From Methanobrevibacter sp. (GTDB taxonomy: Archaea; Methanobacteriota; Methanobacteria; Methanobacteriales; Methanobacteriaceae), in contig NZ_JAFQQZ010000051.1 in assembly GCF_017410345.1 (NCBI RefSeq), positions 1 to 45,299 on the forward strand: 45,299 bases of DNA. Reading direction: 5' to 3'. The notes under the pieces were generated by a model. That model made no database searches. It saw nothing but the letters and a program-made list of their open reading frames with translations, and was not told the DNA's origin. The translations under genes were made by a program, and so were the position numbers. Below, piece after piece: positions 33,860-43,503 of the stretch. Within the stretch, counting starts at the first letter, position 1; the number at the start of each line of letters is the position of its first letter.

Positions 33860-33885
33860 TTTATTATTCATTACGTGTTTTTTAA

Positions 33886-34656
33886 TTATATTGCAGTCCA
33901 TCCACCGTCAATACAGATTAATTGACCGGTACAGAAGCTGGATGCATCGGATGCTAAGTAAATTGCGATACCGTCTAATTCACCAGGTTCACCTAATCTG
34001 CCAGCTGGGCAGTATGCTGCAATTAAGTCCATGAATCCAGGTAATCCAAGGGATTCTTCGGTTAATTCGGTTCTGAATACTGCAGGACCTATTGCATTTA
34101 CGGTAATGTTGTATTTAGCCCATTCTACAGCTAAGTTTTTGGTTAAGTTCATTACTGCACCTTTTGCGGAGGAGTATGCGCTGATACCTCCACCAGGGAA
34201 GATAACTCTACTGTGGATGGAACCGATGTTGATGATCTTACCATATTCTTGTTTGATCATGACTTCTCCGACAGCTTTACACATGTAGTATACACCAGTC
34301 AAGTCAATGTGGATATGTCTTGCCCATTCTTCGTTGGATTGGTCAACAACCATCTTGTTGTTACCCATACCTGCTGCGTTTACGAGAATGTCAATTCTTC
34401 CGTAGTGGTCAACTACTTTTTTAACGGATTCGGTAATGCTGTCGTAGTCACCTACGTCGGTTACAGCGTAAATTACTTCAGTTCCAAATTCTTCTTCTAT
34501 TTCTTTAACATTTTCTTGTAATCTTTCTTCTCTTCTAGCGAATAATGCTAATTTTGCACCTTGGCTTGCGTATGCTTTAGCGATTTGCCAGCCTAATCCA
34601 GAGGAAGCACCAGTAATAACTGCTACTTTGTCTTTAATGTCGAAATAGTTTTTCAT
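33886..34656 (-). CDS. Short-chain dehydrogenase/reductase (SDR family)
   Basis: A 256-residue classical SDR: cofactor motif TGASSGLGWQIA, NAAGMGN, catalytic Ser in INIGSIHS, Tyr-x3-Lys in YSSAKGA, and the C-terminal IDGGWTAI. It resembles 3-oxoacyl reductases and gluconate 5-dehydrogenase-like enzymes; the polar residue after the second cofactor strand (ALFARREE, an Arg) suggests NADP(H). The substrate is unknown. AGGAGAAT precedes ATG. The gene is transcribed alone, divergent from thiC across a 537-nt gap. Confidence 0.88.
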   Translation of the reverse strand: MKNYFDIKDKVAVITGASSGLGWQIAKAYASQGAKLALFARREERLQENVKEIEEEFGTEVIYAVTDVGDYDSITESVKKVVDHYGRIDILVNAAGMGNNKMVVDQSNEEWARHIHIDLTGVYYMCKAVGEVMIKQEYGKIINIGSIHSRVIFPGGGISAYSSAKGAVMNLTKNLAVEWAKYNITVNAIGPAVFRTELTEESLGLPGFMDLIAAYCPAGRLGEPGELDGIAIYLASDASSFCTGQLICIDGGWTAI

Positions 34657-35193
34657 TTTTTATTCTCCTAAAAATTTTCCAACCAATGTTGTAAATCTAA
34701 TTATTTAATTTAGTTTTCCAACTTTTATTGGTTATATAATTATTTAGCATTTCAATTATTTAAATATTGTTTATTCAATTTTTTTAGATTTAACATAGTT
34801 AAATATATTATTTTGTTTAGTTTTAATATTGTTTTGTTCATTTTTATTTCTATAATTTATCCACTTATGATTTTTTATATATCTTTAAATTAAACTTGTA
34901 AAAATTTTATTGATTTTTTTAGTATTTTATTTAGTTCAATATCTTTGGAACTATTCATTTTTCATTACTTTATTCAGTTAAGTATACATTGTATAATCTT
35001 ATTTTTTATTTATCCATAATGAATTTCAAATTATTTTTTTACTTAAATCATTCAATTATGACAAATTAATTAAATAATAAATTACATAATTTTATATGTT
35101 ATAGATTTGTTAATATGATTGTACTATGATTATAAAAATATTATTAAAATATTATTAAAACTTAAATTGATTTAAATTATTAAAGGTGCTTTA
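34657..35193. promoter_or_regulatory. Divergent promoter region between SDR and thiC
   Basis: No gene in 537 nt of very AT-rich DNA. For the SDR gene, ATTATATAACC on the minus strand (about 34727-34740) is a TATA candidate. For thiC several AT stretches could serve. I looked for a TPP riboswitch before thiC (CUGAGA core) and found none. A short tandem AAAATATTATT occurs twice at about 35136-35160. Confidence 0.35.
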
Positions 35194-36468
35194 ATGACAC
35201 AAATGACTGAAGCAAAGAAAGGAAATGTCACTCCTGAAATGGAAGCTGTCGCTCAAGAGGAAAGAGTGGATGTGGATAAGATCCTAAAGGGACTTGCAAA
35301 TGGGACCATTGTAATACCAAAGAATGTGGGAAGAGATACAAAGGCTTGCGGTATCGGTCAGGGATTATCCACTAAGATCAATGCGAATATAGGATCATCA
35401 AGCAAAATCGAGGATATCGATTTGGAAGTAAAGAAAGCTAAACTGGCTGTGGATTTCGGTGCGGATGCGGTTATGGACTTAAGCACCGGTCCCAAATTAT
35501 TGGAGTTCAGGGAAAAGATCATGGACTCTGTAGATGTTCCTATTGGTACCGTTCCAATTTATGAGGCAGGGGTAATTACATTAAACAAGGGCAAGGAAAT
35601 CATCGAGATGGATGAGGACGACATATGGGAATCAATAATCCATCAAGCAAAGGATGGCGTAGACTTCATGACCTTGCACTGTGGCATAAACAGGGACCTT
35701 GTCGACAAGCTTCAAAAAGCAAAAAGGATGATGGGTATTGTAAGCAGAGGCGGAACTTTCCTCGCTTCATGGATCTTGCATAATGAGCATGAAAACCCAC
35801 TGTATGAAAATTATGATTATCTTCTTGAAATTGCCTTGGAATATGACATCACACTTTCATTGGGAGATGGATTGCGTCCAGGCTGCTTGTCTGATGCGAC
35901 AGACACTTCCCAAATTCAGGAATTGGTTACCTTGGGAACACTTGTGAAAAGGGCTCAGGAAGCAGGAGTTCAAACCATGGTTGAAGGTCCTGGACATGTT
36001 CCATTGAACCAAATCAGGTCCAATATGGAAATTCAAAAGACATTATGTCATGGAGCTCCATTCTATGTCTTAGGTCCAATCGTTACAGATTTGGCACCTG
36101 GTTATGATCATATCACATCAGCTATTGGAGGAGCAATTGCAGCTTCAAGCGGCGCCGATTTCCTATGCTATGTAACACCTGCGGAGCATTTGTCACTTCC
36201 ATCTTTAGAAGATGTTAGGGAAGGAGTCATTGCAAGCAAGATAGCAGCTCAAGCTGCAGATGTTGCATTGGGATTGGAAACCGCATGGGAAAAGGAAGTT
36301 GAAATGGCAACTGCAAGGAGAAACTTCGATTGGGAAAGCCAATTCAATTTGGCTTTTGACAAATTCAAGCCAAGACATTACAGAAACAAATGTGAGCTTG
36401 AAGACGATGAGATGTGCTCAATGTGTGGAGAGTATTGTGCAGTTAAGATAGCTAAAGGAGACTTTTAG
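35194..36468 (+). CDS. thiC: Phosphomethylpyrimidine synthase ThiC
   Basis: The 424-residue radical SAM-type enzyme converts aminoimidazole ribotide to hydroxymethylpyrimidine phosphate for thiamine. Family blocks: IGQGLSTKINANIGSS, DFGADAVMDLSTG, DFMTLHCGIN, GDGLRPGCLSDATD, MVEGPGHVP, and the C-terminal cluster CSMCGEYC (CxxCx4C). The length fits archaeal ThiC without the plant/bacterial N-terminal extension. AAAGGTG lies before ATG. The DNA ligase gene starts 21 nt after its stop, so the two are probably co-transcribed, an unexpected pairing. Confidence 0.95.
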   Translation: MTQMTEAKKGNVTPEMEAVAQEERVDVDKILKGLANGTIVIPKNVGRDTKACGIGQGLSTKINANIGSSSKIEDIDLEVKKAKLAVDFGADAVMDLSTGPKLLEFREKIMDSVDVPIGTVPIYEAGVITLNKGKEIIEMDEDDIWESIIHQAKDGVDFMTLHCGINRDLVDKLQKAKRMMGIVSRGGTFLASWILHNEHENPLYENYDYLLEIALEYDITLSLGDGLRPGCLSDATDTSQIQELVTLGTLVKRAQEAGVQTMVEGPGHVPLNQIRSNMEIQKTLCHGAPFYVLGPIVTDLAPGYDHITSAIGGAIAASSGADFLCYVTPAEHLSLPSLEDVREGVIASKIAAQAADVALGLETAWEKEVEMATARRNFDWESQFNLAFDKFKPRHYRNKCELEDDEMCSMCGEYCAVKIAKGDF

Positions 36469-36489
36469 TTAGGTATTAGGGGATTAAAG

Positions 36490-38145
36490 ATGAAATATCA
36501 GGAACTTGTTAATGTTTATGAAGCATTGGGAGCCACTACAAAAAGGCTGGAAAAAACAGATATTCTAGCGGATTTTCTAAAGACAGTTGAAGAGGAAGAT
36601 TTGGAGAAAATCACTTTGATGGCTTTAGGAAGCGTTTTCCCGTCCTGGAGTGAAGAGGAACAGGGAATTGGTGATAAACTGGTCATGAAGGCTGTTGGAG
36701 ATGCTGTAGGAGTTTCCGTAGATGTGGTTGAAGATGCCATCCGTGATGAGGGAGACATTGGGGCCGCAGCAGAAAAATTATATGCCAAAAAGGCTCAAAT
36801 GACATTTTTCTCACAGCCATTGACTGTAAAGTTTGTTTATAATCAACTTAGAAAATTGGCAACAATATCTGGAAGCAGATCAACTGCCCGTAAGATTTCA
36901 AATATTCTTGAACTTTTATCCTCCGCTTCTGGAAAGGAAGCAAAATATATCTGCAGAACCATTTTGGAAGAGCTTAGAATTGGTGTAGGTGAAGGAATTA
37001 TCCGTGATGCGATATCCCAGGCCTTTGATGTTGACAAGGCTGTTGCTGAGAGAGCCCATATGCTTACAAATGACTTAGGGCTTGTTGCAAAAGTGGCAAA
37101 GATTGATGGTGAAGAGGGACTTAAAAAACTTACATTGATTCCTGGAAGGCCTGTAAAGCCAATGCTTGCACAATTGTCTGAAGGCATTGACATAAGCATT
37201 GAAGAGATGGGCTGTGCCCTTTGTGAAACCAAATATGACGGTTTCCGTACTCAATTCCATAAGAATGGTGATGAGATCACTTTATTCACCCGTCGTTTGG
37301 AAAATGTGACAGAAGCGTTCCCTGATGCTGTAAAGTTCATTAGAGAAGGTTTTCCAGATGAGGACTTCATTGCTGAAGGGGAAATCATAGGATTTAAGAA
37401 CGGCAAGCCTCAACCATTCCAAACCGTATTGCAGAGGGTTAGAAGAAAATATGACATTGGGGAAGCCATGAAGAATGTGCCTATAAAAATATTCCTGTAT
37501 GACCTCTTATACTTCAAGGAACCGATAGTCGATGAGCCTATCATCAAGCGTAGGGAAATCTTGGAAAATGCTGTGGACTGCTCAAGTGAGGAATTGAACC
37601 TCAGTGACATTGTTAAGGTCGGCCCTGAAAACATTGATGATGCAATAATCCTCTTCAATAAGTCAATTGAAGGTGGACATGAGGGGATAATGATTAAGAA
37701 CTGCTCTGAACCTTATATTCCAGGAATTCGTGGAAAGAAGATGCTGAAATTCAAGGCAGAACCGGAGACATTGGATGTGGTTGTTGTAGGTGGAGTCAAA
37801 GGAATAGGTAAAAGAGGGGAATTCATAGGATCTTATGAGATAGCCCTTCGTGATGAAAACGATGACCTTCAAATCATCAGCCGTATTGGTTCAGGACTTT
37901 CAGATGATGACTTGGCAAATCTCACCAAGCAAATGGAAGAGCTTAAGATTACTGAGAAGGGAACTCACATAACTGTTCATCCAAAGATTATTTTTGAAAT
38001 ATCCTACAGTGAAATCGTAACAAGTCCAGAATATCCTGCAGGATATTCATTGCGTTTCCCAATTGTAAAAAGGATAAGGACAGATAAGGGAGTGGCAGAT
38101 ATTGATACAATTGAAAGATTGGAATCAATGTATAATGGTCAATAA
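36490..38145 (+). CDS. lig: ATP-dependent DNA ligase
   Basis: The 551-residue archaeal/eukaryotic-type ligase I. It has an N-terminal DNA-binding domain, then the adenylation domain with the nucleophile Lys248 in ETKYDGFR, FIAEGEIIGF, EGIMIKNC and the C-terminal OB domain with RIGSGLSDDDL and the RFPIVKRIRTDKG end motif. It seals nicks in replication and repair. It lies 21 nt downstream of thiC, with AAAGATG around the start. The T-rich tract after the stop should be the terminator. Confidence 0.95.
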   Translation: MKYQELVNVYEALGATTKRLEKTDILADFLKTVEEEDLEKITLMALGSVFPSWSEEEQGIGDKLVMKAVGDAVGVSVDVVEDAIRDEGDIGAAAEKLYAKKAQMTFFSQPLTVKFVYNQLRKLATISGSRSTARKISNILELLSSASGKEAKYICRTILEELRIGVGEGIIRDAISQAFDVDKAVAERAHMLTNDLGLVAKVAKIDGEEGLKKLTLIPGRPVKPMLAQLSEGIDISIEEMGCALCETKYDGFRTQFHKNGDEITLFTRRLENVTEAFPDAVKFIREGFPDEDFIAEGEIIGFKNGKPQPFQTVLQRVRRKYDIGEAMKNVPIKIFLYDLLYFKEPIVDEPIIKRREILENAVDCSSEELNLSDIVKVGPENIDDAIILFNKSIEGGHEGIMIKNCSEPYIPGIRGKKMLKFKAEPETLDVVVVGGVKGIGKRGEFIGSYEIALRDENDDLQIISRIGSGLSDDDLANLTKQMEELKITEKGTHITVHPKIIFEISYSEIVTSPEYPAGYSLRFPIVKRIRTDKGVADIDTIERLESMYNGQ

Positions 38146-38376
38146 TCTTTAATTTATTTTCTTTTTTTATTTTTTATTCTTTTATCTCTTTATTTTTTAA
38201 AACTATTTTTGCCTATTTTTCTTTTTTTCATTTTTATTATTATTTTAAATAATTATAACAAGTTTAAAACAATATTATAATCATTTTATAATTCATTTTT
38301 CAATTTTAAGCAATATTTATATGTTATTTAAAGAATAAATCATTTTAAGTATTTAAAAATTAAAATTGGTGATTTT

Positions 38377-38775
38377 ATGGAATTGAATGATAGAATAATT
38401 TTTAAGGTGGCATTGATCACATCCCTTATAGGAATCATTGGACTGCTGGTTTTTGCTTCCTATATTGAACCAAAGGAAATCCAGATAAAGGACATTACAA
38501 GAAACAATATTGGAGAGACTGTAGCCGTTACGGGAGTGGTCGAATCCATAAAGGAATCCTCAAGCGGAAGCTCTTGCTTTATGGAACTGAATGATGGGAC
38601 AGGGAAAATAAATTTAATAATCTTTGAATCGACGTTGGTGGAACTTAAGGACGCTGGAAACGATTTGGACAGTTTCAAGAATCATAAGGTTAAGGTAATC
38701 GGAAGCATAACTGAATATAAATCATCTATGGAATTGATTTTGTCTAATTCAAATTCTATTAAACTGGTTTCTTAA
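38377..38775 (+). CDS. Membrane-anchored OB-fold protein
   Basis: The 132-residue protein has one N-terminal hydrophobic segment (residues 9-28) and then an OB-fold nucleic-acid-binding-like domain: IGETVAVTGVVESIKES, CFMELNDGTGKINLIIF, HKVKVIGSITEYKSSMEL. The pattern matches the tRNA_anti/ExoVII-type OB family. The domain should face outside, or the segment may be a retained anchor with the domain inside. Its partner is unknown. The gene stands alone between the ligase and glmM genes. Confidence 0.75.
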   Translation: MELNDRIIFKVALITSLIGIIGLLVFASYIEPKEIQIKDITRNNIGETVAVTGVVESIKESSSGSSCFMELNDGTGKINLIIFESTLVELKDAGNDLDSFKNHKVKVIGSITEYKSSMELILSNSNSIKLVS

Positions 38776-38901
38776 GTTAATTTTTAATAAAATATTTAAA
38801 CTTTATAAACAAAAATATATTTAGATTTAAAGTAATTTGATTGCTTTTTCAATTATATTCAATTTAATTATTTATTTATTAATTTTATAAAAGGTCATAA
38901 A

Positions 38902-40263
38902 ATGGTGGAAAAAAGATTATTTGGTACATTTGGTGTAAGAAGAACTGCAAATGATGTATTGACTCCGGAATTTGCATCACGTCTTGCTGCTAGTTACGGA
39001 TCAATTGTTCAAGGTACTGTAGCCATTGGAGGAGATACAAGAACAAGCACTCCAATGCTTAAGTATGCAATCACTGCAGGTTTGCTTTCATCTGGCTGTG
39101 ATGTTGTGGATTTGGGAATCCTTCCAACTCCTGCTATCCAATATGCCGTAAGGAATTATTACGATGGAGGAATCATTGTAACCGCTTCACACAATCCTCC
39201 AAAATACAATGGTTTGAAATTTGTGGATGAGTTCGGTATAGGAACTCCAGATGATATGGAAATTGAAGTTGAAAAACTCTACTTTGACTCAGAACCAAAC
39301 CGTGCATCTTGGGATAAAATCGGTGAATGCTTTACCAATGATACCATAATCAAGGAGTATATTGCAGAAACCATAAAAAGGGTTGATGCAGAAGCCATTA
39401 GAAACAGAAAGATTAAGGTTGTTGTCGATTGCGGTTCAGGAGCAGGTTCCTATACAGCTCCTTATATCCTAAAGGAATTGGGATGTGAAGTGACAACCAT
39501 CAACTGTCAGGCAGACGGTTTCTTCCCAGGAAGAGACCCTGAACCAATTGAACCGAACCTCCAGGACCTCATTGCTACCGTTAAGAACCTTGGTGCAGAC
39601 ATTGGCCTTGCTCATGATGGAGATGCCGACAGAACCATCTGCATTGATGAGAAAGGAAACTTCATTTTAGGTGACAAGACCTTTGCACTTGTTGAAAAGC
39701 ATATGTTAAAGGAAAATGGCGGAGGCATTATTGTAACCACTGTGGCCACTTCCCAAGCCATTTATGACATTGCAGAGGAGTTCGGCGGTGAAGTGATAGC
39801 AACTGCTGTTGGAGACCTCCTTGTTGCAAGAAAGCTTAAGGACACCGATGGATTATTCGGTGGAGAGGAAAACGGCGGATTAATCTTCCCAGATTTTATC
39901 TATGGAAGAGATGCAGCCATGACTGTGGCTAAGATTCTTGAGATTCTTGTTAAGGAAGACAAGCCATTGTCCGAACTTGTGGCAGAGCTTCCAGTCTATT
40001 ACCAGGAAAAGCTTAAAGTGGAATGTCCTGATGGATTGAAACAGGAAGTCATGGCAAAGATAGCTGATGAAATCAAGGAGACCACTGATTTCGAGCTTGA
40101 TACAACCGATGGAGTTAAAATCTTGAAAGATGACGGTTGGGTAATCATCAGACCTTCCGGTACCGAACCGATCTTTAGATGTTTTGCTGAATCCGATTCT
40201 CAGGAAAAGGCTGATGAAATGGCCAATTGGGGAATCAGTTTGGTGGAGAAGTATAAAGGATAA
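38902..40263 (+). CDS. glmM: Phosphoglucosamine/phosphohexose mutase GlmM
   Basis: A 453-residue alpha-D-phosphohexomutase: LFGTFGVRRTANDVLTPEFA, the phosphoserine loop TASHNPP (Ser96), the Mg loop DGDADR (Asp239 onward), the sugar loop GGEENGG, and the phosphate-binding RPSGTEP. In methanogens related proteins make glucosamine-1-phosphate for UDP-GlcNAc, needed for pseudomurein; GlmM is the best call, but phosphomannomutase activity is possible. ATG follows AAAGGTCAT. It is closed by a strong terminator. Confidence 0.88.
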   Translation: MVEKRLFGTFGVRRTANDVLTPEFASRLAASYGSIVQGTVAIGGDTRTSTPMLKYAITAGLLSSGCDVVDLGILPTPAIQYAVRNYYDGGIIVTASHNPPKYNGLKFVDEFGIGTPDDMEIEVEKLYFDSEPNRASWDKIGECFTNDTIIKEYIAETIKRVDAEAIRNRKIKVVVDCGSGAGSYTAPYILKELGCEVTTINCQADGFFPGRDPEPIEPNLQDLIATVKNLGADIGLAHDGDADRTICIDEKGNFILGDKTFALVEKHMLKENGGGIIVTTVATSQAIYDIAEEFGGEVIATAVGDLLVARKLKDTDGLFGGEENGGLIFPDFIYGRDAAMTVAKILEILVKEDKPLSELVAELPVYYQEKLKVECPDGLKQEVMAKIADEIKETTDFELDTTDGVKILKDDGWVIIRPSGTEPIFRCFAESDSQEKADEMANWGISLVEKYKG

Positions 40264-40275
40264 TTGAATCTATTT

Positions 40276-40319
40276 ATTAAAGAGTCATTCGGTGATTCTT
40301 TAATCACTATTTTTTTTTT
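40276..40319 (+). terminator. Intrinsic terminator after glmM
   Basis: ATTAAAGAGTCAT (40276-40288), loop TCG, GTGATTCTTTAAT (40292-40304) form a 13-bp stem with two G-T wobbles, then CACTATTTTTTTTTT. This is the clearest bacterial-like terminator here. Confidence 0.75.
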
Positions 40320-40324
40320 AAAAC

Positions 40325-41122
40325 ATGTTGTCTGATAAGAAATCAAAATTAATTCTTATTTTAGTGATTGTCTTAGCGATAGCTATTGTTTTCTTCGGTT
40401 ATGCAATATCTGTGCATAATTCTAATGAAGGTCTTATTGCAGTTAATGATGATAGTGTTGTCATCAATCAATCATATCCTGATGGGCCAACCGCTGAGGC
40501 TAAGATTGATACCTCTGGTGTAAATTCTCAGTTGCTTGGTGAGAATGATTTAGGGTCTGTAGAATTATTAGGGCCATTCGGGAATCCAAATTCAGAGATT
40601 AAGATAGCTTATTCAATAGGCATGCATCCATTGGAAAGCAAAGCCCATAAGGCTTTGTTTGATACTGTAAAGTCCAAGGATAAGTCTTTAAATTATTGTT
40701 ATTACATTTACAAGATCAATGTGACTAATTACAACACTGATGATGAAGGTAGAATGGATGGGCAATTGCTTGCTCAAGAGTTTGTGGCTCCACATATAAT
40801 AAACAATGATTATGATCTTTTTGTAGATGTTCACAGCAATAAGGGAACAGTTTCAGGAACCTATGAGGAGACTAATTTTGTCTTTGCAGTGGGAAAGGAT
40901 GAAAAGTCTGAAGTATTTGTCCAAAAGATTTTAGATAAGATGCCAGAACTGGTTTATTATTTCCCAAGTGCCCAGTCAAGTCCGCATTATATTACATTGC
41001 CAGTTGAACAAGCTGGAACTCCTACAGTAAACTATGAAACATTCTGTTATGAGCCAATCAATACAACTTATGATTTGATGAATAAGTTTGTGGATGTTGT
41101 TGATGGCTTGGAGTTTAATTGA
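40325..41122 (+). CDS. Membrane-anchored M14-like metallopeptidase candidate
   Basis: The 265-residue protein has an N-terminal hydrophobic anchor (residues 8-27, LILILVIVLAIAIVFFGYA) and an exterior domain. IAYSIGMHPLESKAHKAL gives HxxE and YDLFVDVHSNKG supplies a third His, the zinc-site arrangement of M14 carboxypeptidases. A late Glu in VNYETFCYEP could be the catalytic base. This family assignment is mine from motifs only. It may act on cell-wall peptides or other surface proteins. It starts just after the glmM terminator without a clear ribosome site, so the ATG could be leaderless or misplaced. Confidence 0.6.
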   Translation: MLSDKKSKLILILVIVLAIAIVFFGYAISVHNSNEGLIAVNDDSVVINQSYPDGPTAEAKIDTSGVNSQLLGENDLGSVELLGPFGNPNSEIKIAYSIGMHPLESKAHKALFDTVKSKDKSLNYCYYIYKINVTNYNTDDEGRMDGQLLAQEFVAPHIINNDYDLFVDVHSNKGTVSGTYEETNFVFAVGKDEKSEVFVQKILDKMPELVYYFPSAQSSPHYITLPVEQAGTPTVNYETFCYEPINTTYDLMNKFVDVVDGLEFN

Positions 41123-41411
41123 TTCTAAAAATTTTATTTTTGATTCTTTTAATTCCTTTCTTTTTTCTATTTTTCACAATAAATTTTCATTTCATTATAT
41201 TAATTTTAGCCATTATTAAAATATTGTTATGGATAGTAAACATATTTTTAATTAATCATAATTTCAATTAAATTAATTCAAATCAATTTTTTATTTATTA
41301 TTAATTCAATAATCTACATAAACCAATTAATAATTATAAAAGTAGTTAAAATTAGTAAAAAATTAGTAAAAAATTAGATTAAATTAATCGAAAATTAGAA
41401 TTAAAAAAAAG
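41123..41411. repeat. AT-rich convergent gap with short tandem repeat
   Basis: Between two convergent genes; both 3' ends are T-rich in the sense direction. At about 41350-41380 the unit ATTAGTAAAAA occurs in tandem. Nothing else is seen. Confidence 0.4.
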
Positions 41412-42548
41412 TTACATATTTTCCAAACATTCCATCTTTAGGACTCTTGCGTCATCATTTGATGGGTCAATGGCAAGGACTTTTGTAAAGAGAATCTCTG
41501 CTTCATCGAATCTGTCAAGTTCCATCAATACAACACCTTTGTTTAGCAGGAATGATGTGTTTCTTGGTTCGAGCTCTATTGCCTTGTCATAACATTCAAT
41601 GGCCTCTTCAAACCTACCAAGGTCCAATAGTGCGTTTCCTTTCCTGTTCTGTGCTGTTGCGTCTATTTCGGAATCTTCCAAACATAGCTCCAATGCTTTA
41701 TCATAGGATTCCAATGCCTCTTCAGGCCTTTCCATATCAGTCAATACATTTCCACGTGCATTCCAAACTTCAGGATTGGAATTGTCAATGGTAATCAGTT
41801 TGTCATAGACTTCCAAAGCCTTATCGAATTCAGCCAATATCTCTAAAATGAATCCTCTCCAGTAAAGGACAACTGGATTGTTTGGGTTTGCATTCAATGC
41901 GCCGTCACTTGCAACCAAAGCCTCTTCTATATTTCCGGAGTTGAGCATAGCTATTGCCTTGTTGTTCCAAATGTACTCATTGTCCCTTTCAATCTCCAAA
42001 GCCTTGTCATAACATTCAATGGCTTCATCAAAACGGTCTAACCTGCTTAGATTGTCCCCTTTCTTATTTAGAAGATAAACGTCATTAGGGTCTATCTTCA
42101 ATGCAGCATTGTAGCATAATGCTGATTTGTCATATTTTCCTGTATCAAAAAGAATATCTGCCCTTTGGGTAATCATCTCTTTCTGGTCGATTTTTTCCCC
42201 TTTCCATTTGTTTATGTCCAGTTTTTCAAAATAGATTACTTGGAAGAGATCATCATCAGAGATTCCATTAGGATACATTTTTTTGAATTCCCTGACCATG
42301 TCACTTGCATCTTCGTATCCTTCTTCCTGAGCTAACTTATCGTTATTCTTGATTTCCTTGAAAGGTACGGTTTTAACATCAATAACTTCAGCTTCAAAAA
42401 TCTTCTTCTTTTCCTTAGATGCCAAGTTCCAATAGCAGTGAAGCCTGTCTCCAACTTTTAAGGGGGTTTTCCATAATTTCCTTATGGTCATTGCCTTTTT
42501 ATTTGTGATTATATTGATGTTCTGACTTCCAAAGGACATAATTGGCAT
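41412..42548 (-). CDS. ASCH-domain and TPR-repeat fusion protein
   Basis: The 378-residue protein begins with an ASCH (PUA-like) domain, residues 1-110: FGSQNINIITNKKAMTIRK, KVGDRLHCYWNL, KIFEAEVIDVKTVPFKEI. ASCH domains bind RNA or modified bases. Residues 125-378 hold about seven TPR units (such as PNDVYLLNKKGDNLSRLDRF, DEAIECYDKALEIERDNEY, EEAIECYDKAIELEPRNTS). TPR repeats mediate protein binding. I know no characterised protein with this architecture. GGGTGAT precedes ATG at six nt, so the start is sure. Monocistronic. Confidence 0.82.
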   Translation of the reverse strand: MPIMSFGSQNINIITNKKAMTIRKLWKTPLKVGDRLHCYWNLASKEKKKIFEAEVIDVKTVPFKEIKNNDKLAQEEGYEDASDMVREFKKMYPNGISDDDLFQVIYFEKLDINKWKGEKIDQKEMITQRADILFDTGKYDKSALCYNAALKIDPNDVYLLNKKGDNLSRLDRFDEAIECYDKALEIERDNEYIWNNKAIAMLNSGNIEEALVASDGALNANPNNPVVLYWRGFILEILAEFDKALEVYDKLITIDNSNPEVWNARGNVLTDMERPEEALESYDKALELCLEDSEIDATAQNRKGNALLDLGRFEEAIECYDKAIELEPRNTSFLLNKGVVLMELDRFDEAEILFTKVLAIDPSNDDARVLKMECLENM

Positions 42549-42733
42549 GATATCACCCTTTCCGGAGACTTTTTGTAAAAATAGTCTTTGAATTAATAAT
42601 TAAGTTAATCTTAATTATATTATTATCTTTATTGAAAAATTAATAAACTTATCTATTTATTTTAAATAATTTTTAAGTTTATTATTGGATTAATAGTGAA
42701 TATAAAATATTAAAATTATTAGAATGGTCTAAT

Positions 42734-43444
42734 CTAAATGCTTCTTTGACCGAATTCAGCAGTTTTCACATTAATGTCTTGGTCGGGATGTGCTTCCTTG
42801 ATTCTTTTTGCAATATCCTCCATGTCATGAGGATTCGGCTCTTCGGCTTCTGCCAGTGATTCATCCAAAACGCATCTGTTTCTGAATTGCTGAATTGTGT
42901 ATAGGTCGCATTCCACCTCTTCGACTATTGTAAAGAGATCCTCTTCTGTTAGCAATTTAGGGCAATATGTGGTTCTGCATTCTAAAGTGATATCATCATA
43001 TTCATTCACGATTTCCATTGATTCCTTTACCTTTTGCCCGATGTCTGCATTGATCACTTCTTCATACTTGTCAAATGGAGCCTTGATATCCATGGCCACA
43101 TAGTCGACCAATCCCAAATCCAGAATCTCTCTTAATCTGTCCGGATAAACTCCACTTGTGTCCAATTTTGTCTTAAGGCCAATTGATCTGACATACTTGA
43201 AGATTTCAATCACATCTTCATATTGGACTAAAGGCTCTCCACCTGAAACTACAACAGCATCCATGAATAGTGCGGAATCATCAATCTTTTCATAAATCTC
43301 TTCCAAACTGATTTCAGTTCCCTCTTCCAATATCTCGCTATTGCTGCAGTAAGGGCATCTGAGGGGACATTTTGCTAAAAATATTACAAAGGACATATTT
43401 TTAGGATATTCAATTGATGATGTGACTGTTACGCTGTATTCCAT
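42734..43444 (-). CDS. nrdG: Anaerobic ribonucleotide reductase activating protein-like radical SAM enzyme
   Basis: A 236-residue radical SAM protein: CPLRCPYC (Cys26, Cys30, Cys33), VVSGGEPLVQ, KLDTSGVYP, VDYVAMDIKAP, and a C-terminal half typical of the NrdG-like activases (TIGR02495). NrdG makes the glycyl radical on the class III reductase NrdD. No nrdD gene is next to it in the window, so it could be the NrdD activase acting in trans or an activase of another glycyl enzyme. It lies upstream of nothing on its strand but downstream of hisC by 59 nt, so co-transcription with hisC is possible. Confidence 0.78.
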   Translation of the reverse strand: MEYSVTVTSSIEYPKNMSFVIFLAKCPLRCPYCSNSEILEEGTEISLEEIYEKIDDSALFMDAVVVSGGEPLVQYEDVIEIFKYVRSIGLKTKLDTSGVYPDRLREILDLGLVDYVAMDIKAPFDKYEEVINADIGQKVKESMEIVNEYDDITLECRTTYCPKLLTEEDLFTIVEEVECDLYTIQQFRNRCVLDESLAEAEEPNPHDMEDIAKRIKEAHPDQDINVKTAEFGQRSI

Positions 43445-43503
43445 TTTATCAAACCTTTAATCTTATTTTTGCTATGGCTATTTTAAATGATTTTCATTAT
43501 AAA

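Noticed and set aside
34657-35193. Possible TPP riboswitch before thiC
   Set aside because: No CUGAGA-type core or conserved P-helices found in the very AT-rich gap.
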